From the NCBI RefSeq assembly GCF_039852015.1, contig NZ_CP156626.1:3382249-3446248 (forward strand): a stretch of 64,000 nt of DNA, written 5' to 3'. The stretch comes from Robbsia sp. KACC 23696. Its GTDB lineage: Bacteria > Pseudomonadota > Gammaproteobacteria > Burkholderiales > Burkholderiaceae. Positions within the stretch are counted from its first letter, which is position 1; each line of letters begins with the position of its first letter. The translations under genes and the position numbers were made by a program. Positions 8,594 to 21,849 of this stretch are shown piece after piece. A model generated the notes under the pieces. It was given only the letters and a program-made list of their open reading frames with translations, was not told the DNA's origin and searched no databases.

Positions 8594-10037
8594 TCAGGCC
8601 TGCACCAGGTAACGACGCCAGTCTTTTTCCGATACCTCGTCGTGATAGGCTTGCCGCTCGGCCGTTTTGATCGCGTGATACAAGTCCACGAATCGATCGC
8701 CGAACATGCTGCGGGCCCATTGAGAGCGATGCCATTTATCGAGCGCCGACGCCCAATCCATCGGTAGCGCCGGCGCGTCCTGTGCAGTAGTCTGCGCGTT
8801 CCCTTCGACCGGCATACAAGGCAGTTCTCCCGCCTCCAGGCCCGACAACATCCCCGCTAATACTGCCGCCGCGACCAAGTACGGATTCGCATCGGCGCCG
8901 GAAACGGGATGCTCGATATGGCGGCTAAGCGCAGGCCCTGCCGGTACGCGTACCGCCACGGTGCGGTTATTGATTCCCCACGTCGCGGCCGTCGGAACGA
9001 AGCTCATCGGCTTGAAGCGCGCGTAGGAATTGGCATTGGGACAAAACACCAGGAAGGCTTCGCCCAGCTTGTCCAACAGGCCCGCGACGGCATGTCGAAG
9101 TAGTGGCGACCCGGCGGGATCCGGGTCGGCGAAAAGATTGTTCCCAGCGTTATCGACCAAGCTGACATACATATGCAACCCCGACCCTGCCTGCTTCGCA
9201 AACGGCTTGGCCATGAACGTGGCCTCCATGCCATGCTGCTGCGCGACGAGCTTGACCAAGCGCTTATACCGGATGGCCTGATCGATCGCCGTCAGCGCGT
9301 CGCCATGCGCCAGCGCGATCTCCATCTGGCCCGGCGCGCCTTCTGAAATCGTCGCGCGAGCCGGCACCTGTTGCGCCTCACATGCCGCGTACAACGATGC
9401 GAGGAAAGGCTCGATTTGATGCAACTCCCTTATGCCATACACCTCGCTATCCTCGGGGCGTCGACCGTTGGCGTGGCGCGCGGGCAGCGGTGCGCCACGG
9501 GCATCGGCAATAGGATCGAGGATAGAATTCGAGTTCTGCAGCCATCACCGGAAAGACCCCGCGCTGCTGCAGCCGCGCGATGATTTCGGTCAGAAGATAA
9601 CGGGGGTCTGCATGACACATCTCCGAAGCCCCCTCACGATCGAGCGCGACCTGTACCGACGCGCAGGTCAACTCGTCGATGGCGGCTCGCGCGTGTGGCG
9701 CGCGCGCACTGGCATCGACCTCCAAGGGTCTTCGCGACGAGGGCATCCGCCATAGGGCGCCCTGCAAGGGATAGACCGATACGTCGGCGTCGCCGATCTC
9801 CCAAGCCAGTCCCGACGCATCGACGTTGTCGCCCCACAGCGTCAAGCCAAACAACGTGCTTGGGAGCGGCCGGCCCGACTCGTACACCGCCATTAATTCG
9901 TCGCGATGCAACAGCTTTCCGCGCGGCACGCCATTGGCGTCGATGACGAATAGTTCGATCCATTTAATGTCGGGATGCGCCACCATGAAGGCTTGCGCCT
10001 CCTTGACTGTCCCGCGTTGGCTTCTCGGACCGAACAT
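8594..10037 (-). pseudogene. puuA: Gamma-glutamylputrescine synthetase-like (puuA), frameshifted
   Basis: The two minus-strand frames together make one glutamine-synthetase-family protein of about 480 residues. The first part (from ATG 10037) covers the beta-grasp domain (IKWIELFVIDANGVPRGK) to AELEFY. The rest, in another frame, contains the catalytic domain: ISEGAPGQMEIAL, the FMAKPFAKQAGSGLHMYVSL metal-site strand, NSYARFKPMSFVPTAATWGINNRT and HPVSGADANPYLVAAAVLAG. The break is near 9521. After TAT (Tyr of EFY) the bases CCTCGAT read LD only if one C is skipped, and relatives usually have two residues between EFY and D, so a 2-bp loss or 1-bp gain in a CTC repeat is likely. Beyond the shift, the correct frame reads LDPIADARGAPLP. 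Either a real pseudogene or a sequencing error. Confidence 0.8.
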
Positions 10038-10119
10038 GGACGGCTCTCACGGTGAACGTCAAACGACGAAGAAATATTGCCTCGAACTCACACGACGGAG
10101 CACAGCCACAGGCATGAGG

Positions 10120-10985
10120 TCAACCCGGTCTGTCGAGTCCAGATGCATTGTCGATGGACTGAAGTCCATTCAGATCGGTACCGCACGCGACGAACGTCGC
10201 GGTGACGCTCATCGCCTGGTTCGTTTGCGCTAGCGCGTTCGAAATGTGGGCGTGAAATGCCCGCGGATCGATCGGGCTGCCGGGCTGCCCCAGGGCCGGG
10301 CTGGCCACATAAACGTCAACGAAAACGCACCGTCCGCGTAACTGCGCGCGATAGTGCATGCCTGACATACCGTGCGGGGCCACGCCACGAAGCGCGCTCC
10401 GCACCCGATCGTCGAGCGCGACCGGCGTCACACCGATAAGAGGGCCTCCCATGCCGCACAACACGCGGCACAGACTCTTTCCTAGCCAGACTGTCAGCAC
10501 CAGCGTGAGCAGCGCGTCCATCCTCCCGATGACCCAGTCGAACAAGCCTTCGGATCGCGTTCCCCAAATGTGCATGCCAGCGATCAGCAACGCAGCAAGC
10601 AGCAAGCAGCAAACAGCAAACCAAGATTAAGCGTTGAAGAGACGTTCCAACTCCACACATCCACCTCGACGAGCGCGGAGCGCACGGTGCGGTTCTGGTG
10701 CGCCATATAGCGGCACCATCCCTGCGACCACACCCCGACCACGGCGGCATCCAGTAGCGCCGCGCGAAACGCAAAATCGGACTATTGAAAACGACGACTT
10801 GCGGGACGACGGATGAACCCTGCGACGTAAAAAGACGCCAATATCAACGCCACGTCGCACCCATTGATCAAGCCATCTACGCGAACGGCGCTCAATTGCC
10901 GGGTGTACCCGAACCACATCTCGAATAGCGCCATCGCGCAGGTGGCAAAGCACGATTGGAGTAGGAGACGACGCTCGAGAGACAT
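10120..10985 (-). pseudogene. Cation diffusion facilitator (CDF) transporter, degraded
   Basis: Three minus-strand pieces look like one CDF-family metal or cation efflux protein. The N-terminal piece from ATG 10985 (ERRLLLQSCFATCAMALFEMWFGY, VDGLINGCDVALILASFYVAGFIRRPASRRFQ) matches transmembrane helices 1-2 and the PxxRRFQ loop. It ends in an in-frame TAG near 10784. The same frame resumes and reaches the family-like SALVEVDVWSWNV, with the middle of the protein apparently missing. It then breaks again in a heptanucleotide repeat (10585-10619), after which the last helix (MDALLTLVLTVWLGKSL) and the cytoplasmic C-terminal domain continue in another frame to 10120. One stop, one internal deletion and one frameshift make function unlikely. 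Confidence 0.7.
10585..10619. repeat. Heptanucleotide tandem repeat (GCAGCAA)n
   Basis: Three exact GCAGCAA copies (10592-10612) are flanked by a degenerate copy on each side (CAGCAAC and ACAGCAA). The unit is not a multiple of three and lies exactly where the CDF pseudogene changes frame. By my reading, adding one unit (or losing two) would join the upstream and downstream frames. This suggests slipped-strand mispairing produced or toggles the shift. Confidence 0.75.
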
Positions 10986-11701
10986 CCCGCACTCCGTATG
11001 TCATCAATGCCCAAATTGTATTCTTCGAAAATGGCGCAGACGACAAACTGTGCGGGCCGCCGACATCAATTTCGGCAGCAACCGTTGCCTTGGAGTCGCA
11101 CGGTACGGGCGCGGTGCTGGGCGTGCGGCGATACGCCCCCGGAAATGAAGCGCCGCCGTTTTCATGTGATCTGTTGTGCCATGGGGCTAGCGTCGATATC
11201 AACGATGTGATCCGATGCGATGTCACCGCTCTATCCGCCGCACGCGCGTCTTCAGTGCGTCAGAAGTGCGCTGAGACTTACGAGTAGGTCGGATCTAACA
11301 AGCCGCAGTGTTCAAGCGATGGCTTCGCGCGGACACGTACCGCGTATTCCCGCTCGAATCGACTAGGAACGAAGCACCCTCACGCAGGAATTTCCAATGC
11401 GCGCGAGGTCGCGGCGAGAGGGTGGTCTAGCCAAAGCATTCAGGAACGCTTTTAAGGGGCGAGAGAGGGGGACGCGAAAGCATTGGTACTTTGACGCATC
11501 CCTTCGTGTGCGAGGGCGCCACCGGGCCGATTAAGCCGCATCGCGCGCTTGACTGATGACAAGCCACTTGCGCACAGCGACCGCAGCGCGAGATACTGGC
11601 CGATGTTTTGGCTAAACGCGGTGCGTAAGCGCCGCGCGCCGCGCTGACGTCGGGTCGCGCGAGGCGGGTAAGGTGGTGGCGTGTGGCGTAGTACAAAGCC
11701 A
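10986..11701. other. Gene-free stretch between the CDF pseudogene and the rrn operon
   Basis: About 700 bp hold no reading frame that resembles a protein I know. Frames of 60-100 codons on both strands are Arg/Ala-rich and inconsistent in codon use, typical of chance ORFs in GC-rich DNA. The stretch may be the remains of further decayed genes. I see no tRNA, transposase or clear inverted-repeat boundary. Confidence 0.5.
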
Positions 11702-11702
11702 A

Positions 11703-11737
11703 ACGCCCCGTGCACGGGTTAAGGTGTCACGGGGCGT
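11703..11737 (-). terminator. Terminator of the rRNA operon
   Basis: On the minus strand, 10-bp arms ACGCCCCGTG (11728-11737 complement) and CACGGGGCGT (11703-11712 complement) form a perfect GC-rich stem about 20 nt after the 5S gene, followed by TTTGGCTTTG. The T-run is interrupted, but the stem is strong and in the expected place. Confidence 0.75.
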
Positions 11738-11755
11738 CTGGTTACAGCGTAGGGA

Positions 11756-11871
11756 GCCTGACGATTACCTACTTTCACACGGGCAATCCGCACTATCATT
11801 GGCGTGGAGTCGTTTCACGGTCCTGTTCGGGATGGGAAGGGGTGGGACCGACTCGCTATGGTCATCAGGCA
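11756..11871 (-). rRNA. rrf: 5S ribosomal RNA
   Basis: The minus strand reads GCCTGATGACCATAGCGAGT, then the loop C region CCCATCCCGAACAGG, and ends GTAGGTAATCGTCAGGC. The 5' and 3' ends pair as in 5S rRNA helix I. Length of about 115 nt is normal. Ends are placed by helix I and may be off by a few bases. Confidence 0.96.
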
Positions 11872-12045
11872 AAGGGGTTGTGCTGCTGACGTTTAAAGCT
11901 CAACAACACCAATCTGGAAGAAGTTCATCTCGGTACGACTCTTGGGTTGAGCGTGTATCGGGCACATTCACCGATAATCTCACCTAGCGCGTCTGGCTGC
12001 GTCACACTTCACATGTGCCGTCTCACGTCCAAACGTACTGGTTAT

Positions 12046-14928
<2,883 letters not shown>

Positions 14929-15130
14929 CTATAACGAGTACGTCTGCATCGCTGCACACGTCGCGCTATAGGTGAGTATCGGTATTTGTGCCGTATTCCA
15001 AATTCTTGTGTGCCTCTCTCAAGACACACTGCTTTGAGATACTTCTCGATACAATCTCAACCCAAATTTTGTGACACCACACACACCATCTCTAATGTGC
15101 ATCGCATCACGATTGAATTGAACTTCTTCC

Positions 15131-15145
15131 AAATTGTTAAAGAAC
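15131..15145 (-). promoter_or_regulatory. Spacer boxA antitermination element
   Basis: On the minus strand GTTCTTTAACAATTT lies in the tRNA-Ala to 23S spacer. It matches the boxA core (TGCTCTTTAACA) that loads Nus factors in rRNA transcription. A related element lies in the 16S leader at 17259-17272. Confidence 0.7.
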
Positions 15146-15255
15146 GACAGCCGATTTTGGTATCTCTACCAAGTCAGTGTTAGGCCAAGCCTAAGCTAAA
15201 ACACACTCATCGATGTTCAACCGCAACATCGCCAAATATCTTTTAGCTTAAGGTT

Positions 15256-15331
15256 TGGTGGAGGCTAACGGGATCGAACCGTTGACCCTCTGCTTGCAAA
15301 GCAGATGCTCTCCCAGCTGAGCTAAGCCCCC
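15256..15331 (-). tRNA. tRNA-Ala (TGC)
   Basis: A 76-nt tRNA with encoded CCA in the 16S-23S spacer. The anticodon stem-loop CTGCTTTGCAAGCAG gives anticodon TGC (Ala). Acceptor GGGGGCT pairs with AGCCTCC including one G-U. The Ile-Ala order is the usual one for this operon type. Confidence 0.98.
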
Positions 15332-15402
15332 AATATTGCTACTGTAGGTACATCTCTCCAGCTGCTGGAACTACAGTCGAGCCCGAGCAACCAAAGACTA
15401 GA

Positions 15403-15479
15403 TGGTGGGTCTGGTTGGATTCGAACCAACGACCCCCGCCTTATCAAGACGGTGCTCTAACCGACTGAGCTACAGACCC
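15403..15479 (-). tRNA. tRNA-Ile (GAT)
   Basis: A 77-nt tRNA with encoded CCA in the 16S-23S spacer. The anticodon loop CTTGATAA gives anticodon GAT (Ile). Acceptor GGGTCTG pairs with CAGACCC. It lies about 60 nt after the 16S 3' end. Confidence 0.98.
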
Positions 15480-15540
15480 TACAGCCTGTCGTATGACAGC
15501 CGATAAGCGTGAGCGCTTAACTTACGTTGCGTTAAGCTCG

Positions 15541-17073
<1,533 letters not shown>

Positions 17074-17258
17074 AATCTCTGTTACTGTTTTCTATTCTTC
17101 CGAATAGGTCGCTCAACTCAAGAATCAACAAGAAGTACAAACCGAAGTTCGTACGACTTACTTTCTTCTCTTGTGCGAGCTCTTGATACTTTTGCTTGAA
17201 TCCCGTGACGAATCACCGGACCTGCAACTCCATCAAGCGCCCACACTTATCGGCTGTA

Positions 17259-17272
17259 AATTTTTAAAGAAC
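17259..17272 (-). promoter_or_regulatory. Leader boxA antitermination element
   Basis: On the minus strand GTTCTTTAAAAATT lies about 110 nt after the predicted transcription start and about 190 nt before 16S. It matches the boxA consensus used by the NusB-NusE antitermination complex. Confidence 0.7.
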
Positions 17273-17381
17273 CGTTTAACGACTGGCTGGACATTTCCTC
17301 GCACTAGGCGACCCGTCGATTACTGCTATACTACTTTGCTTCGTCGTTCGCAGCGTTGCTTTGCTGCAGAACAGAAGCGAG

Positions 17382-17410
17382 ATTATGTACCGCACTCCTC
17401 GCTTCGTCAA
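17382..17410 (-). promoter_or_regulatory. rRNA operon promoter
   Basis: On the minus strand -35 TTGACG (17405-17410) and -10 CATAAT (17382-17387) are separated by 17 bp, followed by CTCG. A-rich tracts lie immediately upstream. The -10 and discriminator are identical to those of the tRNA-tuf promoter at 6105-6133. Confidence 0.8.
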
Positions 17411-17702
17411 GCACTTTTTTGCAGACTCGTTTGCGATATTTCTAGATCCACCCAAGAAACATCCCAATCGGCAAAAAGCTGCTCGACCACTTCACCCTCA
17501 GAAACACACCCAAGAACAAAGCCACCGCTACTTCCTGGCAATAAGAAAGCACCCTTAAAAACAAGCACCTTTCTTGCCACCACCCCCCGCCGCTTCGCTG
17601 CTTGCGCTGCGTTGTTTGCAGCGGGGAGGCGAATAATAGATCGCCCCCAGGAATCGCGCAAGCCCTTTTTCAACATTTTCACACTTTCGCAAAAATTGCC
17701 GG

Positions 17703-18884
17703 CTAGCGCCTTGGTAACAGCAGCCACATCCGGCCCGACTGCTTCATCCGTCCCGCCAAATCGCCGGCATCGTCGCCATGCCCCCAGAAGTAATCGGCAC
17801 GGACGCCACCGCGAATCGCCGAGCCGGTGTCCTGGGCAAACACCAGCCGGTTCAGCGGCGCATCGCTGAACGGACGCGTCGTCGATAGAAACACGGGCAC
17901 GCCCAAAGGAATGGATGTCGGGTCCACGGCGATCGACCGTTCCGGCGTGAGCGGCACACCCAAGGCGCCCAAGGGTCCATCGGCGTCATCGCCGGCGACC
18001 GGTGGCATCTCTTTGAAAAACACGAAGCGCGGGTTCACATCCAATAGCGCCGGTACCCGCGACGGGTTGGCCCGCGCCCATGCCTTGATGCCTTGCATCG
18101 TAGCCTGCGCCGGGGTGATTTCGCGCTGCCGCAAGAGCCAGCTACCGATCGACTCGTACGGTTGGTTATTGGTTCCGCCAAAACCGACTCGCATGATCGA
18201 CCCATCGTCCAACACGATCCGCCCCGACCCCTGGACCTGCAGGAAGAATGCCTCGATGGGGTCGTCTACATAGACAAGCTCGTTACCCTCGAGCACGCCC
18301 GCACGCTCCAAGGCAGGGCGCGCCGGCAACGGCGCACCGCGCCGAACGCCCATCGGCCAACGGTACAGCGGATAGAGATAGGGCGCATGCCGCACACGTG
18401 AGCCATGCAGCAGAGGCTCGTAATAGCCGGTGATCAAGCCGTCCACCGAGCCATTCCGATTCGCCAGTTGGTAAGGCTGAAAGTACTGCTGGAAGTAGGA
18501 GCGCGTGGCACTCTCATCCAATTCGTCGAGCTGTAGCGATGCGGCGCACGCCACACGCCAATCAGGCGCGGTTCGCAGACGCAGGCACGTCTGGCGCAAC
18601 GACGCCGTGGCACCCAATAGGGAGTCTGCGCTCCACCCCTGCACGGCGTCCCACCCCACCGGGGTCAGTCGGTCGGCCGCGATGATTTCCGATACGCGCG
18701 GCATCGACAAGGGCGACAACGTCCCGCGCGTCGCATAACCGGCGCCTGGAGCGACGCCGCTCCGCGACGGCGACGGCCCGGACGAGCAGGCGGCCAAAAC
18801 CGCCGCCAACGCACACGCTGCCGCTACAGCCACCGCACCACGCCGCGACGATAGACGTCGCAGCTCTGCCAACACACGCTTCAT
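17703..18884 (-). CDS. mltA: Membrane-bound lytic murein transglycosylase A
   Basis: MltA cleaves the glycan strands of peptidoglycan to 1,6-anhydro ends and sits as a lipoprotein on the outer membrane facing the periplasm. The 393-aa protein has a lipoprotein signal (helix AVAAACALAAVL, lipobox LAAC with Cys33), the MltA core (GLITGYYEPLLHGSRVR) and the C-terminal 3D domain (FAQDTGSAIRGGVRADYFWG). Asp352 of AQDTG is the presumed catalytic residue. ATG 18884 is chosen because the signal peptide starts there and GAAAGG precedes it; the longer frame would overlap apaG. It begins 17 nt after apaG ends, so the two are probably co-transcribed. The rrn promoter follows downstream. Confidence 0.95.
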   Translation of the reverse strand: MKRVLAELRRLSSRRGAVAVAAACALAAVLAACSSGPSPSRSGVAPGAGYATRGTLSPLSMPRVSEIIAADRLTPVGWDAVQGWSADSLLGATASLRQTCLRLRTAPDWRVACAASLQLDELDESATRSYFQQYFQPYQLANRNGSVDGLITGYYEPLLHGSRVRHAPYLYPLYRWPMGVRRGAPLPARPALERAGVLEGNELVYVDDPIEAFFLQVQGSGRIVLDDGSIMRVGFGGTNNQPYESIGSWLLRQREITPAQATMQGIKAWARANPSRVPALLDVNPRFVFFKEMPPVAGDDADGPLGALGVPLTPERSIAVDPTSIPLGVPVFLSTTRPFSDAPLNRLVFAQDTGSAIRGGVRADYFWGHGDDAGDLAGRMKQSGRMWLLLPRR

Positions 18885-18901
18885 CGACCGTTCGCCTTTC
18901 C

Positions 18902-19276
18902 TCAATGGAGCGTCCGCGGCATCGCCAGCGTGAACTCCGCAACCGGCGCGTCGAAGCGCTCGCCATCCTCCGCCACGCAGAAAAACGAACCACGCATCGT
19001 TCCGATCGGCGTCGCGATCATCGCCCAACTCGTATATTCGAATTGCTGACCCGGCGCCAGCAAGGGCTGGTTGCCGACGACACCCAAGCCTTTCACCTCC
19101 TGCACATCCCCCTCACCGTCCGTGATGACCCAATGCCGGGAGATCAGTTGCGAGGCCACACTTCCCGTGTTGCGAATCGTGATTGTGTAAGCGAACGCAT
19201 ATTGGCGCTGCGCCGGCTCGGACTGGTCCCGCAAAAAGCGCGGCGACACCGTTACCGTCATCTGATACTGGCTCAT
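18902..19276 (-). CDS. apaG: ApaG domain protein
   Basis: ApaG is a small fibronectin-III-like protein of unclear biochemical role, linked genetically to cobalt/magnesium tolerance and diadenosine tetraphosphate metabolism in enterobacteria. The 124-aa product covers the whole family domain: YAFAYTITIRNTGSVASQLISRHWVITDG, GLGVVGNQPLLAPGQQFEYTS and GTMRGSFFCVAEDG. ATG 19276 fits the family N-terminus (MSQYQMTVTVSPRFL). The frame extends about 80 codons further upstream, but that part is unlike ApaG and covers the regulatory region shared with rpe. No strong ribosome-binding site is visible. mltA follows on the same strand. Confidence 0.95.
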   Translation of the reverse strand: MSQYQMTVTVSPRFLRDQSEPAQRQYAFAYTITIRNTGSVASQLISRHWVITDGEGDVQEVKGLGVVGNQPLLAPGQQFEYTSWAMIATPIGTMRGSFFCVAEDGERFDAPVAEFTLAMPRTLH

Positions 19277-19558
19277 TCGGCGGGAAATTCGCAAAGAAGT
19301 AAGGAGCGGCAGCCGCCTTCCATGGAGAAAGGCAACTCGGTAGGTCCCAGGCCGCCAGCAGATGCAGACGACGAACGGATCGTCGAACATTCTGAAGCAA
19401 GCCCCGGCCCGCCGCAACTGAATGAAAGACATCCGCTGCCGCACATCGTCGCGGCGGCGCGAGGCTGGCCCTGCCCGGTACGCCACCCGCGCCTTCCCGA
19501 CCGCCTGCGGAAACATCGAGATCGTTCCAGCGGCGCAGCCAGGCCGATTCGGTAGAAT

Positions 19559-19600
19559 ACCGATATAGGCAAACCGATATAGGCATCCCTATATAGGAAA
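19559..19600. repeat. 14-bp tandem repeat in the apaG-rpe divergent region
   Basis: ACCGATATAGGCA occurs twice (19559-19571 and 19573-19585, period 14 bp). A third, related copy TCCCTATATAGGAAA follows at 19586-19600 and contains the palindrome CCTATATAGG (19588-19597). The array lies between the divergent apaG-mltA and rpe-gph-trp groups. The bases TATAGG could supply -10-like sequence on either strand. It may be a regulator-binding array or a promoter cluster. Confidence 0.65.
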
Positions 19601-19726
19601 CCGGCAGAAATGCGCTGCGGCGGATGACACGGCGCTTCCCTGCCGGGCGCAAACGCACATTTCGGCCTACCCGGCCACGGCAGGGCGCCGACATCGAGCG
19701 CCCCTTCACCCCTCTCACGGACCATC

Positions 19727-20434
19727 ATGAAAGACTATGTGATCGCCCCTAGTATTTTGTCGGCCGACTTCCTGCGCCTTGGCGAAGAAGTCAGCAGCGT
19801 CGTGGCAGCCGGCGCGGACTGGATCCATTTCGACGTGATGGACAATCACTACGTCCCCAATCTGACGATGGGGCCGATGTTCTGCGAAGCGCTGCGCCCG
19901 CACACATCGGTTCCGATCGACGTACATCTGATGGTGAAGCCGGTGGATCCGCTGGCCGCGGCCTTTGCCAAGGCCGGTGCGAACAACATCAGTTTCCATC
20001 CGGAAGCGTCGGAGCATATCGATCGGACACTCGGCCTGATTCGCGAACACGGGTGCACGGCTGGCCTGGTCTTCAATCCCGCCACGTCCCTCTCCTACCT
20101 GGATCATGTGATGGACAAGGTCGACGTGATCTTGATCATGTCGGTCAATCCCGGATTTGGCGGCCAATCCTTCATTCCGGAAGCGCTGAACAAGCTCCGA
20201 GAAGCGAGAAAGCGTATCGACGCCTACACCGCGCGCACCGGCCGGAAAATCCGACTGGAAGTGGACGGCGGCGTTAAAACCGGGAATATCGCCGAAATCG
20301 CCGCCGCGGGCGCCGACACCTTCGTCGCGGGCTCCGCGATCTTCGGACACGGCAACTACGCCGAAATCATCACCGCAATGCGCGCCGAGTTGGCAACCCA
20401 ATCCGAGGAAGCTGCCGCTCATGCCCACCCTTGA
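19727..20434 (+). CDS. rpe: Ribulose-phosphate 3-epimerase
   Basis: Rpe interconverts ribulose-5-phosphate and xylulose-5-phosphate in the pentose phosphate pathway. The 235-aa TIM-barrel protein has the family motifs [34 protein letters not shown] (metal-ligand His and catalytic Asp), VDVHLMV-like [24 protein letters not shown] (phosphate loop) and LEVDGGV (second catalytic Asp). The end reads on into an Ala/His-rich tail that overlaps the start of gph by 14 bp. This rpe-gph-trpE order is common in Burkholderiales. The start is the first ATG of a good family N-terminus. Confidence 0.98.
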   Translation: MKDYVIAPSILSADFLRLGEEVSSVVAAGADWIHFDVMDNHYVPNLTMGPMFCEALRPHTSVPIDVHLMVKPVDPLAAAFAKAGANNISFHPEASEHIDRTLGLIREHGCTAGLVFNPATSLSYLDHVMDKVDVILIMSVNPGFGGQSFIPEALNKLREARKRIDAYTARTGRKIRLEVDGGVKTGNIAEIAAAGADTFVAGSAIFGHGNYAEIITAMRAELATQSEEAAAHAHP

Positions 20435-21197
20435 TCCGTCGACCCCGTCCCCCGCGACAACGTACGCCGCCAAGCCGCGCGGCAGCAGCGCGGCCGTATT
20501 CCTGGGGCGCCCGCTGGTAGCAGCGATCGTCGATCTGGACGGCACGATGGCCGATACCGCAGACGATTTCACGGCGGCCCTCAACATCACCCTGCGTGCG
20601 CTGCCGACGCCCTTGCGCGCCGTGACACGCGAAGAAGTGGTGCATTACATCGGCAAAGGCACCGAAAAACTGATCCGCGACGTCCTGGCGGCACGCTTGC
20701 CCGAAGGCGAGGCCCACGCCTGCTTCGACGTCGCGCTGGGGGCCTATCACGATGCCTACGAACAGATCAACGGCCTCTATGCCAGCCTCTACCCCGATGT
20801 CGCCGCCGGGTTGGGCGCCCTGCAGGCACTGGGGCTGCGCCTGGCCTGCGTGACGAACAAACCGGAGCGATTCGCACGCGGCTTACTGGCGCGCCACGAT
20901 CTACTCCCCTTCTTTCCGATCGTTATCGGCGGCGACTCCTTGCCGCGCAAGAAGCCGGATCCGCTGCCGATGTTGACCGCCTGCGAACGGATGGCAGCAA
21001 GCCCGCAGGAGACGGTGGCGATCGGCGACTCGGAAAACGACCTGATTGCCGCGCGCGCCGCCGGCATCGCCAGCATCACCTTGCCGTATGGCTATAACCA
21101 CGGTAAATCCGTGCAGGAACTGGCAACCGATGCTATAGTTCCAACGCTGCTCGCGGCGGCGCGGCTGCTCGGATTTCAGTCCGTAGACGCCCGCTAA
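20421..21197 (+). CDS. gph: Phosphoglycolate phosphatase (HAD superfamily)
   Basis: Gph dephosphorylates 2-phosphoglycolate arising from DNA repair and oxygenation side reactions. The 258-aa protein shows the four HAD motifs: nucleophile DLDGTMADT (Asp38, Asp40), motif II VTNKP, motif III lysine in RKKPDP and motif [17 protein letters not shown] helical cap lies between motifs I and II. Residues 1-32 precede the usual HAD start and are Pro/Ala-rich; an internal start is possible but no ATG fits. It overlaps the end of rpe by 14 bp, so the pair is translationally coupled. Confidence 0.95.
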   Translation: MPTLDPSTPSPATTYAAKPRGSSAAVFLGRPLVAAIVDLDGTMADTADDFTAALNITLRALPTPLRAVTREEVVHYIGKGTEKLIRDVLAARLPEGEAHACFDVALGAYHDAYEQINGLYASLYPDVAAGLGALQALGLRLACVTNKPERFARGLLARHDLLPFFPIVIGGDSLPRKKPDPLPMLTACERMAASPQETVAIGDSENDLIAARAAGIASITLPYGYNHGKSVQELATDAIVPTLLAAARLLGFQSVDAR

Positions 21198-21849
21198 GCA
21201 AGGTAGGACGTTCTGCCGGGCAGGCCGTGAAACGGAAAACGGCAGCGTAATGACGATGGCGCCTGATCAACGATTCTGGCGCTTTTCCTGACGATTCGAA
21301 CGATTTCGATCGATTGCAATGTTTCTGAACAAAAAACGGAGTCATGGCGGCATTGACCGGGGGGCATGGCCCTGGCGTCGCTTGTCTTGGTGATTTCGCC
21401 CCGAGGCTGCTGAAGCACCCCCTGCTTCGGCTTCCGTTTTTTGCTGTCCCCTTAAAGCTGTATCTTGACGTTGCCGCCGGCCAAGGCCGGTACGCGAAGC
21501 CCTGCATCGCGGCACATCGTTCAAGTCGTGCAGGAATGATGGCATAGCAGGCCGTGATCGGTGCAGTCTGACCGATTGACCTGATGCTGCCGTAGGCGCG
21601 AACCATCGTGGCGCGCACATTCCTCGCGATCTGTCCGACGTGTCTCGCGCAGCACGCGTGACGTGACGCCACGTTGCCGGCCGTTCGGCCCGCACACCGT
21701 GTCTTCACCTCCGTGCACTGCCCGTCCGCATGCTGCTTTGCGTCCGACCGATACGTCGCCGCCGCATGACTCGTTGTCGCGTCTCCGGAATCGCCGCATC
21801 CGGAGACGGCACGAGTGTGTGGCGATGCCGGACAAAGAGACCTGACACC
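21198..21849 (+). promoter_or_regulatory. gph-trpE intergenic region (no gene)
   Basis: The 652 bp before trpE lack a convincing gene. I looked for a leader peptide with tandem Trp codons before trpE, as in enterobacterial trp attenuation, and found none. A terminator-like hairpin lies at 21404-21442. Downstream of it, reading frames that run into trpE from about 21730 are Arg-rich and not TrpE-like. The trp promoter probably lies between 21443 and 21849, but I could not assign hexamers with confidence. Confidence 0.5.
21404..21442 (+). terminator. Terminator-like hairpin between gph and trpE
   Basis: GAAGCA and TGCTTC pair across a CCCCC loop. The stem is extended through an internal mismatch by GGC/GGCTTCC pairs and is followed by G and TTTTTT (21437-21442). 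It could end rpe-gph transcription or attenuate the trp operon. Confidence 0.55.

Larger units (their letters stand above)
17074..17702 (-). promoter_or_regulatory. rRNA leader and upstream promoter region (no gene)
   Basis: The 629 nt between the 16S gene and mltA hold no plausible protein. The minus strand carries the rrn promoter at 17382-17410, A/T tracts just upstream of it that could act as an UP element (CAAAAAAGTGC and AGAAATATC), and boxA at 17259-17272. A frame of about 100 codons at 17407-17727 overlaps the promoter and the mltA end and is judged spurious. Confidence 0.7.

Noticed and set aside
8594-9442. The second half of puuA as an independent short gene
   Set aside because: It begins mid-domain and continues the upstream protein after a one-base frame correction.
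10627-11226. A 199-codon minus-strand frame over the CDF pseudogene
   Set aside because: It is in a different frame from the recognisable CDF pieces and resembles no family; probably chance.
17407-17727. A 106-codon minus-strand frame upstream of the 16S gene
   Set aside because: It overlaps the rrn promoter and the mltA end and has no protein-like composition.
21730-21849. TrpE start 40 codons upstream of 21850
   Set aside because: The extra residues are Arg-rich and not part of TrpE; family alignment supports 21850.
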